Part shown: piece by piece, positions 1 through 7,037 of the stretch | Layout: each line of letters starts with the position of its first letter | How positions within the stretch are numbered: position 1 is the stretch's first letter | DNA from: Ignavibacteriae bacterium HGW-Ignavibacteriae-1 | GTDB lineage: Bacteria > Bacteroidota > Ignavibacteria > Kapaibacteriales > UBA2268 | Reading direction: 5' to 3' | DNA: 64,000 nucleotides | NCBI GenBank assembly: GCA_002839825.1 | Contig: PGYU01000004.1 | Span: 62,001 to 126,000 of the forward strand | Notes under the pieces: generated by a model | Told to the model about the DNA's origin: nothing | Seen by the model: only the letters and a program-made list of their open reading frames with translations | Database searches by the model: none | Program-made: the position numbers and the translations under genes

Positions 1-821
1 CTTCATCGGAAAGAATTTTCAGCCTCTTGGATACTGAGGAATTCTTGGAAGATGCTCCCGATGCTCTGGAAAAATTTGATTTTAACGATAAGATTGAATT
101 TGAAAATGTCTCATTCAGCTATGACGATAACAAATGGGTGCTTAAAGACATATCGTTCGAAATTAACAAGGGTGAAACAGTGGCAATCGTTGGAGCGACA
201 GGCTCCGGCAAAACTTCTATTATAAATTTGCTTTGCCGTTATTATGATTATCAGTCCGGCACAATCAAAATTGATGGCATTGAACTGAAAAATATTAAGC
301 AAAAAGCCTTAAGAGATAAAATCGCACTTGTAATGCAAGATGTTTACTTGTTTTCCCGAACAATCAAAGAAAATATCAACCTTAACTCTGAAGAAATTTC
401 GGATTTAGACGTTCGGAATGCTGCAATTGCTCTCGGAGCGGCACCTTTTATCGAAGCCAATCCCGACAGTTTTGATTATCTCTTGAACGAACGCGGGCAA
501 TCACTTTCCACAGGGCAAAGACAATTAATTTCATTTTGCCGTGCTTATGCAGCCAAACCTGAGCTTTTGATTCTTGATGAGGCGACTTCAAGCATTGATA
601 CCGAAACTGAAAATGTAATCGAAAAATCTCTCGAAAAGCTATTGGAAAACAGAACTTCAATAGTCATAGCGCATAGGCTTTCGACTATCAAGCGTGCCAA
701 CAAGATTTTGGTATTGCACAAAGGGCAAATTCGCGAGCAAGGCACTCACGAAGAATTATTGCAGTTGAACGGTCTATATGCCAAATTATATATGTTGCAG
801 TATAACGAAGTGTCGGCTTAA
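1..821 (+). CDS. ABC exporter ATP-binding half (5' truncated by window edge)
   Basis: The frame is open to the left edge, so only the C-terminal part is present: the end of the membrane domain linker (SSERIFSLLDTEE, typical of MsbA-like exporters) and a full nucleotide-binding domain. Visible motifs, in order, are Walker A GATGSGKTS, Q-loop VMQDVYLF, signature LSTGQ, Walker B LLILDEATS and the H-loop histidine in IVIAHRLST. The signature reads LSTGQ rather than LSGGQ, a tolerated variant. The protein hydrolyses ATP to drive export of an unknown substrate, probably lipid, drug or peptide, across the inner membrane. TTG at 27 would be an internal codon, not a start. The stop overlaps the stop of the convergent VWA gene by 4 bp. 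The substrate cannot be told from this half. Confidence 0.93.
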   Translation, partial: SSERIFSLLDTEEFLEDAPDALEKFDFNDKIEFENVSFSYDDNKWVLKDISFEINKGETVAIVGATGSGKTSIINLLCRYYDYQSGTIKIDGIELKNIKQKALRDKIALVMQDVYLFSRTIKENINLNSEEISDLDVRNAAIALGAAPFIEANPDSFDYLLNERGQSLSTGQRQLISFCRAYAAKPELLILDEATSSIDTETENVIEKSLEKLLENRTSIVIAHRLSTIKRANKILVLHKGQIREQGTHEELLQLNGLYAKLYMLQYNEVSA

Positions 822-2992
822 AGCATTCCCGAACGTTTGCGTATAAACCATTCGACCGAAAATAGCAAAATCGCTATTATCAACAACCAAGGCTGACTCC
901 ACAAGGCAAATTCGCTCCTTTCTGTCACAGGGCGAGCTTTGAAATTCTTGTGATTTTTAATTGCATCCAACAATTCATTTGCATTATCGGGAGTGAAAAA
1001 TTCGCCACCCGAAATATATGCCAAACTACGCAGCAAACTTGTGTTCATCCTCAAATTGAGATATTCCGCAGGAGTTTCGCCTACCGAGAATCTGCCGTCA
1101 TCAGTGCCTAATATGTTCTGCCCCAATTTTGCAATTCCTTTGAATTTGTGGTCTCCTGCAGGTAAGGATTCCATTGCACCGAAATATCGCCCATTGTTGA
1201 TTGGAGACATTATTATTGTGCGAGTTTCATCCGGCGATTCAATTTGCAATTCAACTATAGCATTATCAACAGTTTGGTATGATGCATCATAAACCTGAGC
1301 AACGAATTCGATTCGCTCGCCAACATTGTATAATTGCTTTGTGGGCTTAATGATGAGTTGTTTTGCCTTATATTTTAGTGATAGCCAACGAATTGAATTT
1401 TCCATAAACAGTGTAAATATATCCGTTGCTTCGTTCCGTCCGCGAGAAACTTCAAGAGCATGCCCGCCTAATTTCCATCGGAATAATCCGTAGCCCATCA
1501 CTGCAATACTCTTTGTTTGCTGGAATTCGCGCGTCATGATTAATGGCTCGGCAATCGGCACATTATTTACTTTCATCGAAGCCACAAGCTCGGATTCCGA
1601 TTTGATTCTGACAAATGTCTCGGTTTTATATATTGGAGGCAAATTATTCCACAAAGTCAAATCTTCATCAGTGCCGTTGATTCTAATCAAAGGATTGGAC
1701 AAGGCTCTTGGATTGAGGTCAAGGTTGACCATAAATTCTTTTGCTCGAGTGGAAGCCACATTGAATGGCAAAAATTCTTCAAACTTTTTGAGTTTATTGT
1801 AATCAGTTTCCCGTCCGGCAACAAATAATATTGATTTACCTTTGGAAATGTGGTTCACCAAATTCTGTACCGTTGCATCGGAGGTGTTAATTGTTGGGAA
1901 ATTTACGAAAATAAAGACTTCGGTTTCGTTCAAATCTTTTTGAGTCGGCTCAGTATAAAAGCTCGTTCCCAGACTTTGGATGAACTCTCTGATTTCGATA
2001 CCTTCCTGATTCTTAATCGCATTTTTAATGAACGAAATATCTGCCACAGCCGAACCCGAGAAAAATGAAATTATCCTCTTGTTCTTGAGCACTTTGACAA
2101 ATTTCGCCATTTGATTATTTTTGTGAGTTATCTCGCCCTCGAGATTTTCCACTTTGATGCTCAGTTTTTTGTTGCCTTCGGTTTTCGGCTCGTAGGTAAA
2201 ATCAACCGAGTATTCAGTCCTATTCGGAGTCAGTTCAACAGTTGTTTCACCAATTGAAATGTTTTCCTCGAACAATTGTACTTTTACACTTTTGTCTTCA
2301 AATCCATTCGCATCAAATCTGAGATTGACAGGAACTTTGTCGTTGATATAAACTGCATCATTGGTGATAATATTGACTATTGCCACATCTTTTGGATAGG
2401 TCGAATCGCCGATACCGACAATGAAAATCGGTTTTCCAAGTCGCTCGGCAGTATAAATAGGATTGTCGCCACTATTGAAGGCTCCATCGGTAAATATTAC
2501 GATGCTTCGCAAATTTTCATCGGTCATTGAGCGATTGATATTGCCCAAAGCATTCGATAAATCTGTATTGCTCCCATCCAATTCTAAAGCATCAAACTCG
2601 AATGACTCGCTTTCTTGCACCGAACTCGAAAATTTCCGCACGATTAAGTCATCACTAAGTAGTTCCAATTGCGAATCATCAATTGCTCTTTTATAGCCCG
2701 ATTTGCGGTCACCACCTGCATCATCTAATGACATCGAAAGCGAATTATCCAGCAATGCTACTACGACGGGCTCCTTCATGCTACCACGGATAGCAGTATA
2801 AACAGGCTCGAATAATGCAAAAAGCAAAAGCACTAAAGCCACAGACCGCATGACCATCAAAAGGGTTTTACGTCGAGGAGTGATTTCAGGAACAGTTTTG
2901 CGATATGACCAAAACGAAAATGCTATCAAAGCTAACGAAATTATTATTAATACTGCCCAACTGCCACTTATCCCGAAATAATATGAATTCAT
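818..2992 (-). CDS. Membrane-anchored von Willebrand factor A domain protein
   Basis: A 724-residue protein with two N-terminal membrane segments (about residues 10-30 and 45-65), a VWA domain starting near residue 75 and one C-terminal membrane segment (LLIIAILLFSVEWF). The metal-site motif DNSLSMS (DxSxS) and IVIFTDGAFNSGD are intact, so metal-dependent ligand binding is expected. The centre (about 220-320) looks like an Ig/CARDB-type beta domain, followed by a Rossmann-like stretch often seen in large BatA-like VWA proteins. Such proteins usually lie beside MoxR ATPase, DUF58 and BatA/B genes; none is visible here. ATG start. The stop overlaps the ABC gene's stop. The role is probably envelope-associated, but the ligand is unknown. 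Confidence 0.8.
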   Translation of the reverse strand: MNSYYFGISGSWAVLIIISLALIAFSFWSYRKTVPEITPRRKTLLMVMRSVALVLLLFALFEPVYTAIRGSMKEPVVVALLDNSLSMSLDDAGGDRKSGYKRAIDDSQLELLSDDLIVRKFSSSVQESESFEFDALELDGSNTDLSNALGNINRSMTDENLRSIVIFTDGAFNSGDNPIYTAERLGKPIFIVGIGDSTYPKDVAIVNIITNDAVYINDKVPVNLRFDANGFEDKSVKVQLFEENISIGETTVELTPNRTEYSVDFTYEPKTEGNKKLSIKVENLEGEITHKNNQMAKFVKVLKNKRIISFFSGSAVADISFIKNAIKNQEGIEIREFIQSLGTSFYTEPTQKDLNETEVFIFVNFPTINTSDATVQNLVNHISKGKSILFVAGRETDYNKLKKFEEFLPFNVASTRAKEFMVNLDLNPRALSNPLIRINGTDEDLTLWNNLPPIYKTETFVRIKSESELVASMKVNNVPIAEPLIMTREFQQTKSIAVMGYGLFRWKLGGHALEVSRGRNEATDIFTLFMENSIRWLSLKYKAKQLIIKPTKQLYNVGERIEFVAQVYDASYQTVDNAIVELQIESPDETRTIIMSPINNGRYFGAMESLPAGDHKFKGIAKLGQNILGTDDGRFSVGETPAEYLNLRMNTSLLRSLAYISGGEFFTPDNANELLDAIKNHKNFKARPVTERSEFALWSQPWLLIIAILLFSVEWFIRKRSGML

Positions 2993-3055
2993 TTATGTAT
3001 TTTCCGATTTTAAAATTTTGTTCATCAAGATACTAATCAATAACGTTGTAGTGTG

Positions 3056-3361
3056 CTATTTCTTTTGATTATCAGCTATGAGTTGCATTGCAATTGACTC
3101 AAATTCTGCTTCAAAATCCATTTCCAAAAATTGCTTTCCGGCTCTGGAATACCAATACTGAGCATTCCAAATATCGCCTTCTTTGCGATGCAAGTAAGCA
3201 TGTACCCAAGCTGCGTTTTGGCTGCTGAGATTTTGTACGATATTATGAGCCATGTCCCAATTTCCCTTGTAATCATACCAAAGCGACTCGAGTTCTTTGC
3301 TGAAATCGCTACTCGGAGCATCAGTCATAAAAATTCGATCAATTTCGTTTTCAAGTTTCAT
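3056..3361 (-). CDS. Small conserved protein of unknown function
   Basis: A 101-residue soluble protein with no signal peptide or membrane segment. The core stretch AWVHAYLHRKEGD followed by NAQYWYSRAGK is rich in Trp, Tyr and His. It resembles a family of short uncharacterised bacterial proteins in which a histidine-containing helix is followed by a WYRRAGK-like motif. The predicted fold is helical, possibly one or two TPR-like hairpins. It lies 63 bp upstream of the VWA gene on the same strand, so co-transcription is possible. Family recognition is from memory of the motif; function is not known. Confidence 0.7.
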   Translation of the reverse strand: MKLENEIDRIFMTDAPSSDFSKELESLWYDYKGNWDMAHNIVQNLSSQNAAWVHAYLHRKEGDIWNAQYWYSRAGKQFLEMDFEAEFESIAMQLIADNQKK

Positions 3362-3530
3362 TTCAAATTTGTAATATTAATTTTATATTGACGAATAAAT
3401 GCAATAAATTGAGACAAATATGCCACTTTTTACGAAACATTTCTTGCAAAATTGATGATAGTTTCTTAATTTAGATTAATTGAAATGTCAATTTGAAAAT
3501 AAATGATTTAAAATCAATGTTGGAGAAATA

Positions 3531-5525
3531 ATGTCAGAGAAAAAATTTGTACCTTTTGTTTCACCTGATTCCAATATGCTTGAATTTTCAGTCAAAGCAT
3601 TAGTCATCGGCTTAGTGATGTGCGTCATCTTGGGGGCTGCTAATGCCTACTTGGGTCTGAAAGCAGGTATGACAATCGCAGCGACCTATCCTGCGGCTGT
3701 AATTGGAATGGCTGTACTCAGAGCCTTCAAGGGAACAATCTTAGAAGAAAATTTTGCTCGTACAGTTGGTTCTATCGGCGAATCTGTTGCTGCCGGAGCT
3801 ATTTTTACGTTACCCGCCTTTTTCATAGCAGGTATATGGACCGATTTCTACACTCCCACAAATTATATGATAGCGGCTGCTATCATGACTGTTGGTGGTG
3901 TACTTGGTATTATGTTCGTAGCTTTGTTACGTCGAATTATGGTTGACGACAAAGAGTTACCTTTCCCCGAATCTGTCGCTGCGGGAGAAATCCACAAAGC
4001 AGGTCAAACCGGAACCGGTGGCAGTAAATTCTTGTTCTTCGCTATGATTGGCGGCGCTTTAATCAAAACTCTTGGCGAAATGAAATTATTCTTGGCAAGT
4101 TTCAAACACTTTTTCGTATTCCCGACTCAAACTATCCCCGGAACAACTTTTGTCGGCTCAGGTGGTTTGCTCTTTACTTCGATGACCATCAGCCCTGCAT
4201 ATATGGGCGTTGGATACATTATCGGACCGAAGCTCGCAGGTCTTGCCTTTGGTGGTGGGTTGATTGCATGGGGCTTATTGACGCCGATTATTCAGTATTT
4301 TATTCAACCTCATTATGCCGGAGACGGTATTCTGACAGCACAAACTGTTTGGAACAACATCGTGCGTCCGATTGCAATCGGTGGCATGTTAGTAGGTGCA
4401 ACTTACACTTTGTTCCGTATGCGAAACAGTTTGATGACAGGGATTTCTCGCTCAGTCGGCGATGTGAAGAAAGCTGCAAGCGGACAAAATGTTGACCAAA
4501 TCCGAACCGAGCGCGACATCAGCTTCACTTGGATTTTGGTTGGTATCGCATTCGTCGCTATTTCTACTTTCTTAATCACGTTCTTGGTATTCAACACTTC
4601 ATTTTTGATAGCTTTTGTCGCAGCAACTGTAATGATAATCTTAGCATTCTTCTTTGCTGCAGTTTCGGGCTATCTCGTTGGGATTATGGGCTCGAGTAAT
4701 AACCCAATTAGTGGACTTACTCTTACCGCGCTCGTCGTTACTGCTTTAATCCTCGTAGCATTGGGCGCCACAGGCAACGAAGGTGTTGCTGCCGTGCTCG
4801 GTGTAGCTGCAATCGTTTGTGTTGCCGCTGCAGTAGCAGGAGAAATGCTCCAAGACCTAAAAGTAGGGCATATTCTCGGCGGTACTCCTTGGAAAATGCA
4901 AGTTGGTGACATTGTCGGCGTTGTAGTTGCAAGTGCTATACTTTTCATTCCACTATTCATCTTGCACGAAGGGGATATCGCAACGGGACTCAAGGAAGGC
5001 TACGTCGGCGGTTTCGGTAGCAAGGAATTGCCCGCACCTCAAGCAAGTTTGATGGCGATGCTCTCGCAAGGTATTGTCGGTGGTAACATGACTTGGCCCC
5101 TTATCATTGTGGGTATGCTCATGGGATTAGCGATGATTTTGATTCGCGCCGGAAGCCCGATGCTTATCAGCGTTGGTATGTATCTGCCATTTGGAACCGT
5201 ATTTGCTATTTTCACGGGTGGCGTTATCAAAGGTGTGCTTGATTGGCTCACCAATAAATATAATATGAATGAGGCGCAAAAAGTTCGTGTGGAAAATATC
5301 GGAGTGCTGCTCGCTGCAGGATTTATTGCCGGTGAAGCCTTGATTGGCTTACTCTTTGCCGGATTTGCCTTTGCAGAAGTGGATCTGTTCACTTTCTTTG
5401 AGCAACCTTCATTCCTCGTCAGTATAATTGTATTGCTTATTATAGCTGCAATTTTGATTTACTTGCCATTCAAGAATGCCGGTAGTCCTGACGAACCTGC
5501 TCCACCTTCAGCCGGTGGTCATTAA
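3531..5525 (+). CDS. OPT-family oligopeptide (or metal-chelate) transporter
   Basis: A 664-residue, very hydrophobic protein with about 14-16 membrane segments. The N-terminus contains NAYLGLKAGMTIAATYPAAVIGMAVLR, the family hallmark of bacterial OPT proteins, followed by ENFARTVGSIGESVAAGAIF and PFPESVAAGEIHKAG. These place it in the oligopeptide transporter superfamily, which moves small peptides or metal chelates into the cell by proton coupling. A good ribosome site (GGAG, 3522-3525) precedes the ATG. A strong hairpin terminator lies just after the stop. The gene looks monocistronic. The substrate cannot be predicted from sequence. Confidence 0.92.
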   Translation: MSEKKFVPFVSPDSNMLEFSVKALVIGLVMCVILGAANAYLGLKAGMTIAATYPAAVIGMAVLRAFKGTILEENFARTVGSIGESVAAGAIFTLPAFFIAGIWTDFYTPTNYMIAAAIMTVGGVLGIMFVALLRRIMVDDKELPFPESVAAGEIHKAGQTGTGGSKFLFFAMIGGALIKTLGEMKLFLASFKHFFVFPTQTIPGTTFVGSGGLLFTSMTISPAYMGVGYIIGPKLAGLAFGGGLIAWGLLTPIIQYFIQPHYAGDGILTAQTVWNNIVRPIAIGGMLVGATYTLFRMRNSLMTGISRSVGDVKKAASGQNVDQIRTERDISFTWILVGIAFVAISTFLITFLVFNTSFLIAFVAATVMIILAFFFAAVSGYLVGIMGSSNNPISGLTLTALVVTALILVALGATGNEGVAAVLGVAAIVCVAAAVAGEMLQDLKVGHILGGTPWKMQVGDIVGVVVASAILFIPLFILHEGDIATGLKEGYVGGFGSKELPAPQASLMAMLSQGIVGGNMTWPLIIVGMLMGLAMILIRAGSPMLISVGMYLPFGTVFAIFTGGVIKGVLDWLTNKYNMNEAQKVRVENIGVLLAAGFIAGEALIGLLFAGFAFAEVDLFTFFEQPSFLVSIIVLLIIAAILIYLPFKNAGSPDEPAPPSAGGH

Positions 5526-5550
5526 GCCAATTATTTAGCAATTTAATTTT

Positions 5551-5583
5551 AAGGGTTGCCCAATCATGGGCAACCCTTTTTTT
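5551..5583 (+). terminator. Rho-independent terminator of the OPT transporter gene
   Basis: A perfect 9-bp stem gggttgccc / gggcaaccc (5553-5561 and 5568-5576) with a 6-nt loop is followed by seven T. It starts 26 bp after the stop codon. A-T pairs can extend the stem. Confidence 0.9.
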
Positions 5584-5682
5584 ATCCACATTTAAAAATT
5601 TATTTTTTTGCTTTTCGTTCGTTATATAGGAGAGATGAAGACAATTTGGCATTTATTTTTAAAAAATTATTGAGGCAATCTT

Positions 5683-6192
5683 ATGAAAAAAATGTTTTTA
5701 GCATTTATGGCAACTTTGCTTATGGTGATTACCATTAGCGAATCAAATGCTGCGGGACCTCGTGGGAAAGACTTCGGTTTCGGTATTATGCTCGGCGACC
5801 CGGTCGGAATCTCAATTAATTATTATGTAAGCAACGATGAATCGTTAGCGGCATATCTTGGTGCTTCCTATTTTGGCGGCTTGCGAGTAGGAGCTGATTA
5901 CTTATTCCATTTTGATGCATTCAATTCCAAAATTGTAAAAATGTATGCCGGACCCGGTCTTGCATTTGGATTTGGGCGTGGACGCGGTATAATTTACAAA
6001 GAAAACAAAAATAAATTCTATTATTGGGAAGAGGACGACACAGGAATTGGTGCACGCGTGATTTTCGGGATAAATATAATTCCAAGAAGAGCACCACTCG
6101 AGATATTTTTCGAGGTAGGACCACTAATTGGAATTACGCCCGGCTTCGGTGTCAATGTTGATGCTTCAGTCGGCATTAGGTTTTACCCCTAA
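5683..6192 (+). CDS. Small secreted beta-barrel-like outer membrane protein
   Basis: A 169-residue protein with an N-terminal signal peptide (MKKMFLAFMATLLMVITISESNA). The mature part alternates hydrophobic and glycine/aromatic residues and ends in GIRFYP, as in small outer-membrane beta-barrels. FGFGIMLGDPVGISINYYV resembles the start of DUF3996/BAPKO_0422-like barrels (inference from motif memory). GAGG lies 11 bp before the ATG. No neighbour suggests a role. The gene follows the OPT terminator and precedes tRNA-Pro on the same strand. Confidence 0.7.
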   Translation: MKKMFLAFMATLLMVITISESNAAGPRGKDFGFGIMLGDPVGISINYYVSNDESLAAYLGASYFGGLRVGADYLFHFDAFNSKIVKMYAGPGLAFGFGRGRGIIYKENKNKFYYWEEDDTGIGARVIFGINIIPRRAPLEIFFEVGPLIGITPGFGVNVDASVGIRFYP

Positions 6193-6197
6193 GATTT

Positions 6198-6226
6198 TTT
6201 GCAGTGCGAAATTATTCGTATATTTG
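6198..6226 (+). promoter_or_regulatory. Possible Bacteroidota-type promoter for tRNA-Pro
   Basis: TTTG (6198-6201) and TATATTTG (6219-6226) match the Bacteroidetes -33 TTTG and -7 TAnnTTTG boxes. The gap is 17 bp, slightly shorter than the usual spacing. The tRNA starts 39 bp further on. This is a pattern match only. Confidence 0.3.
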
Positions 6227-6264
6227 CAGTCCGATATAGGGCATTTTTAGCAAATATCGAGGTT

Positions 6265-6341
6265 CGGGATGTAGCGCAGCCCGGTAGCGCACCACTTTGG
6301 GGTAGTGGGGGTCGGCGGTTCAAATCCGCCCATTCCGACCA
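6265..6341 (+). tRNA. tRNA-Pro, anticodon GGG
   Basis: A 77-nt cloverleaf with encoded CCA (6339-6341). The acceptor stem pairs CGGGATG with CATTCCG, with one G-T wobble. The D-arm contains AGCGCAGCCCGGTAGCGC. The anticodon stem is CCACT/AGTGG with loop TTGGGGT, so the anticodon is GGG at 6299-6301. The T-arm GGCGG-TTCAAAT-CCGCC is perfect. Repeats begin about 20 bp after its 3' end. Confidence 0.97.
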
Positions 6342-6360
6342 AAACTAAAAACCCATCATG

Positions 6361-6387
6361 TAGGGACAGAACAGCGTTCTGTCCCTA
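6361..6387. repeat. 27-bp palindromic repeat (TAGGGACAGAAC type)
   Basis: Arms tagggacagaac and gttctgtcccta (12 bp, perfect) flank the trinucleotide agc. The core ggacagaac/gttctgtcc recurs at 53780-53800. No T-run follows, so it is not a plain terminator. Confidence 0.85.
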
Positions 6388-6400
6388 TTATATTTATACC

Positions 6401-6423
6401 CGCTCCCTGAGCCTGTCGAAGGG
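6401..6423. repeat. 23-bp repeat with core ccctgagcctgtcgaaggg, intergenic copy
   Basis: An identical 23-bp sequence occurs at 6773-6795, inside the sorting-domain coding sequence. The ends ccct/aggg can pair. The core resembles a short interspersed sequence (ttcgacaggctcaggg) found in many bacterial genomes (recalled, not searched). Confidence 0.8.
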
Positions 6424-6461
6424 TCGAGGTGAGGTGAATTAATATTATTTCACTAATTTAT

Positions 6462-6562
6462 GTCCCGTCAGTTGTTATAATTGACGTATAGGGATGAATC
6501 TGAATTATAGTCGTCATTTGTAATTATTGACGATACACAAACTTTAAAACAACTGACGGGAC
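6462..6562. repeat. 101-bp element with 15-bp terminal inverted repeats
   Basis: gtcccgtcagttgtt (6462-6476) is the exact reverse complement of aacaactgacgggac (6548-6562). The 71-bp interior is AT-rich, has a further cgtca/tgacg pairing and no ORF. The shape is MITE-like or a long hairpin. No second copy is seen in the window. Confidence 0.6.
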
Positions 6563-6597
6563 GGTAAAATCATTGTTCAGACAAACAAATTGGAGTT

Positions 6598-6676
6598 AGA
6601 CTTCGGAAGTCTTTATAATTAAATTCAAGAAACTTATTATATTAATATACTTTAGAAAATTAGACTTCCGAAGTCT
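6598..6676. repeat. Pair of inverted 15-bp palindromes downstream of the broken T9SS gene
   Basis: agacttcggaagtct (6598-6612) and its reverse complement agacttccgaagtct (6662-6676) are each 6-3-6 palindromes, separated by 49 AT-rich bp. The unit design is the same as in the 33-bp elements, but with a longer spacer. The second unit ends 7 bp before the sorting-domain stop codon. Confidence 0.75.
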
Positions 6677-6772
6677 TCATTTGTCACATCTTCACAAACA
6701 TCTTCGACCGACTACCAATACGAATGTAATATACTCCACGAGGGAGATGCGAAATATCAATTCTTAAATTAT

Positions 6773-6795
6773 CGCTCCCTGAGCCTGTCGAAGGG
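6773..6795. repeat. 23-bp repeat, copy inside the sorting-domain coding sequence
   Basis: Identical to 6401-6423. On the coding strand it encodes HPSTGSGS and fills the loop before RIDIS (site B of the sorting domain). Confidence 0.85.
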
Positions 6796-6853
6796 TGAGC
6801 GGTCGGGGCGGTCATTACACATTCACCAAGCATATTGAAAATTTTGACATCAG

Positions 6854-6886
6854 AACCTTCCGAAGGTTCGAAACCTTCGGAAGGTT
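6854..6886. repeat. 33-bp double-palindrome element inside coding sequence (15-3-15)
   Basis: aaccttccgaaggtt (6854-6868), spacer cga, then the reverse complement aaccttcggaaggtt (6872-6886). Each arm is a 6-3-6 palindrome. It encodes PSEGFEPSEG in frame, at the loop after EYITI (site A). Nearly the same element lies between genes at 53687-53719. Confidence 0.9.
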
Positions 6887-7037
6887 TCGAAATTGTAATA
6901 TATTCCGATGCGGGATTCGGAAAGAGTTTGTACTGTAGTTCATCAGCAACTTCAATAACGCTTGTGGCAATATCGAATGTAAATTTGTACAATAAATGAC
7001 CTGCCCAAGTATTTCGCAGGAATATTGTATTATTATT

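Larger units (their letters stand above)
6684..7037 (-). pseudogene. Detached T9SS sorting domain, separated from its cargo by one TAG codon
   Basis: Reading past the TAG at 7038-7040, in the same frame and with no further stop, gives 117 residues that form the missing C-terminus of the upstream protein. They include LFPNPASEYITI, VKIFNMLGECV and RIDISHLPRGVYYIRIGSRSKMFVKM, a canonical type A sorting domain. Two stretches come from repeat DNA: KPSEGFEPSEG (from 6854-6886) and HPSTGSGS (from 6773-6795). No plausible own start or signal peptide exists (TTG at 6992 is the only candidate), so independent translation as a secreted protein is unlikely. The best reading is a nonsense-mutated gene spanning 6684-8156, unless the TAG is a sequencing error or is read through. 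Confidence 0.75.

Noticed and set aside
6265-6341. tRNA-Pro with anticodon TGG
   Set aside because: First impression from the run TTTGGGG; aligning the 5-bp stems CCACT/AGTGG sets the 7-nt loop as TTGGGGT, so the anticodon is GGG.
6361-6387. Terminator of the tRNA-Pro gene
   Set aside because: The hairpin is strong but has no T-run, and its core recurs far away at 53780-53800, so it fits a repeat family better.
6684-6992. A separate small gene for a 102-residue T9SS-domain protein
   Set aside because: It lacks a signal peptide, starts only at a TTG, and is in the same frame as the upstream cargo gene with nothing but one TAG between them.
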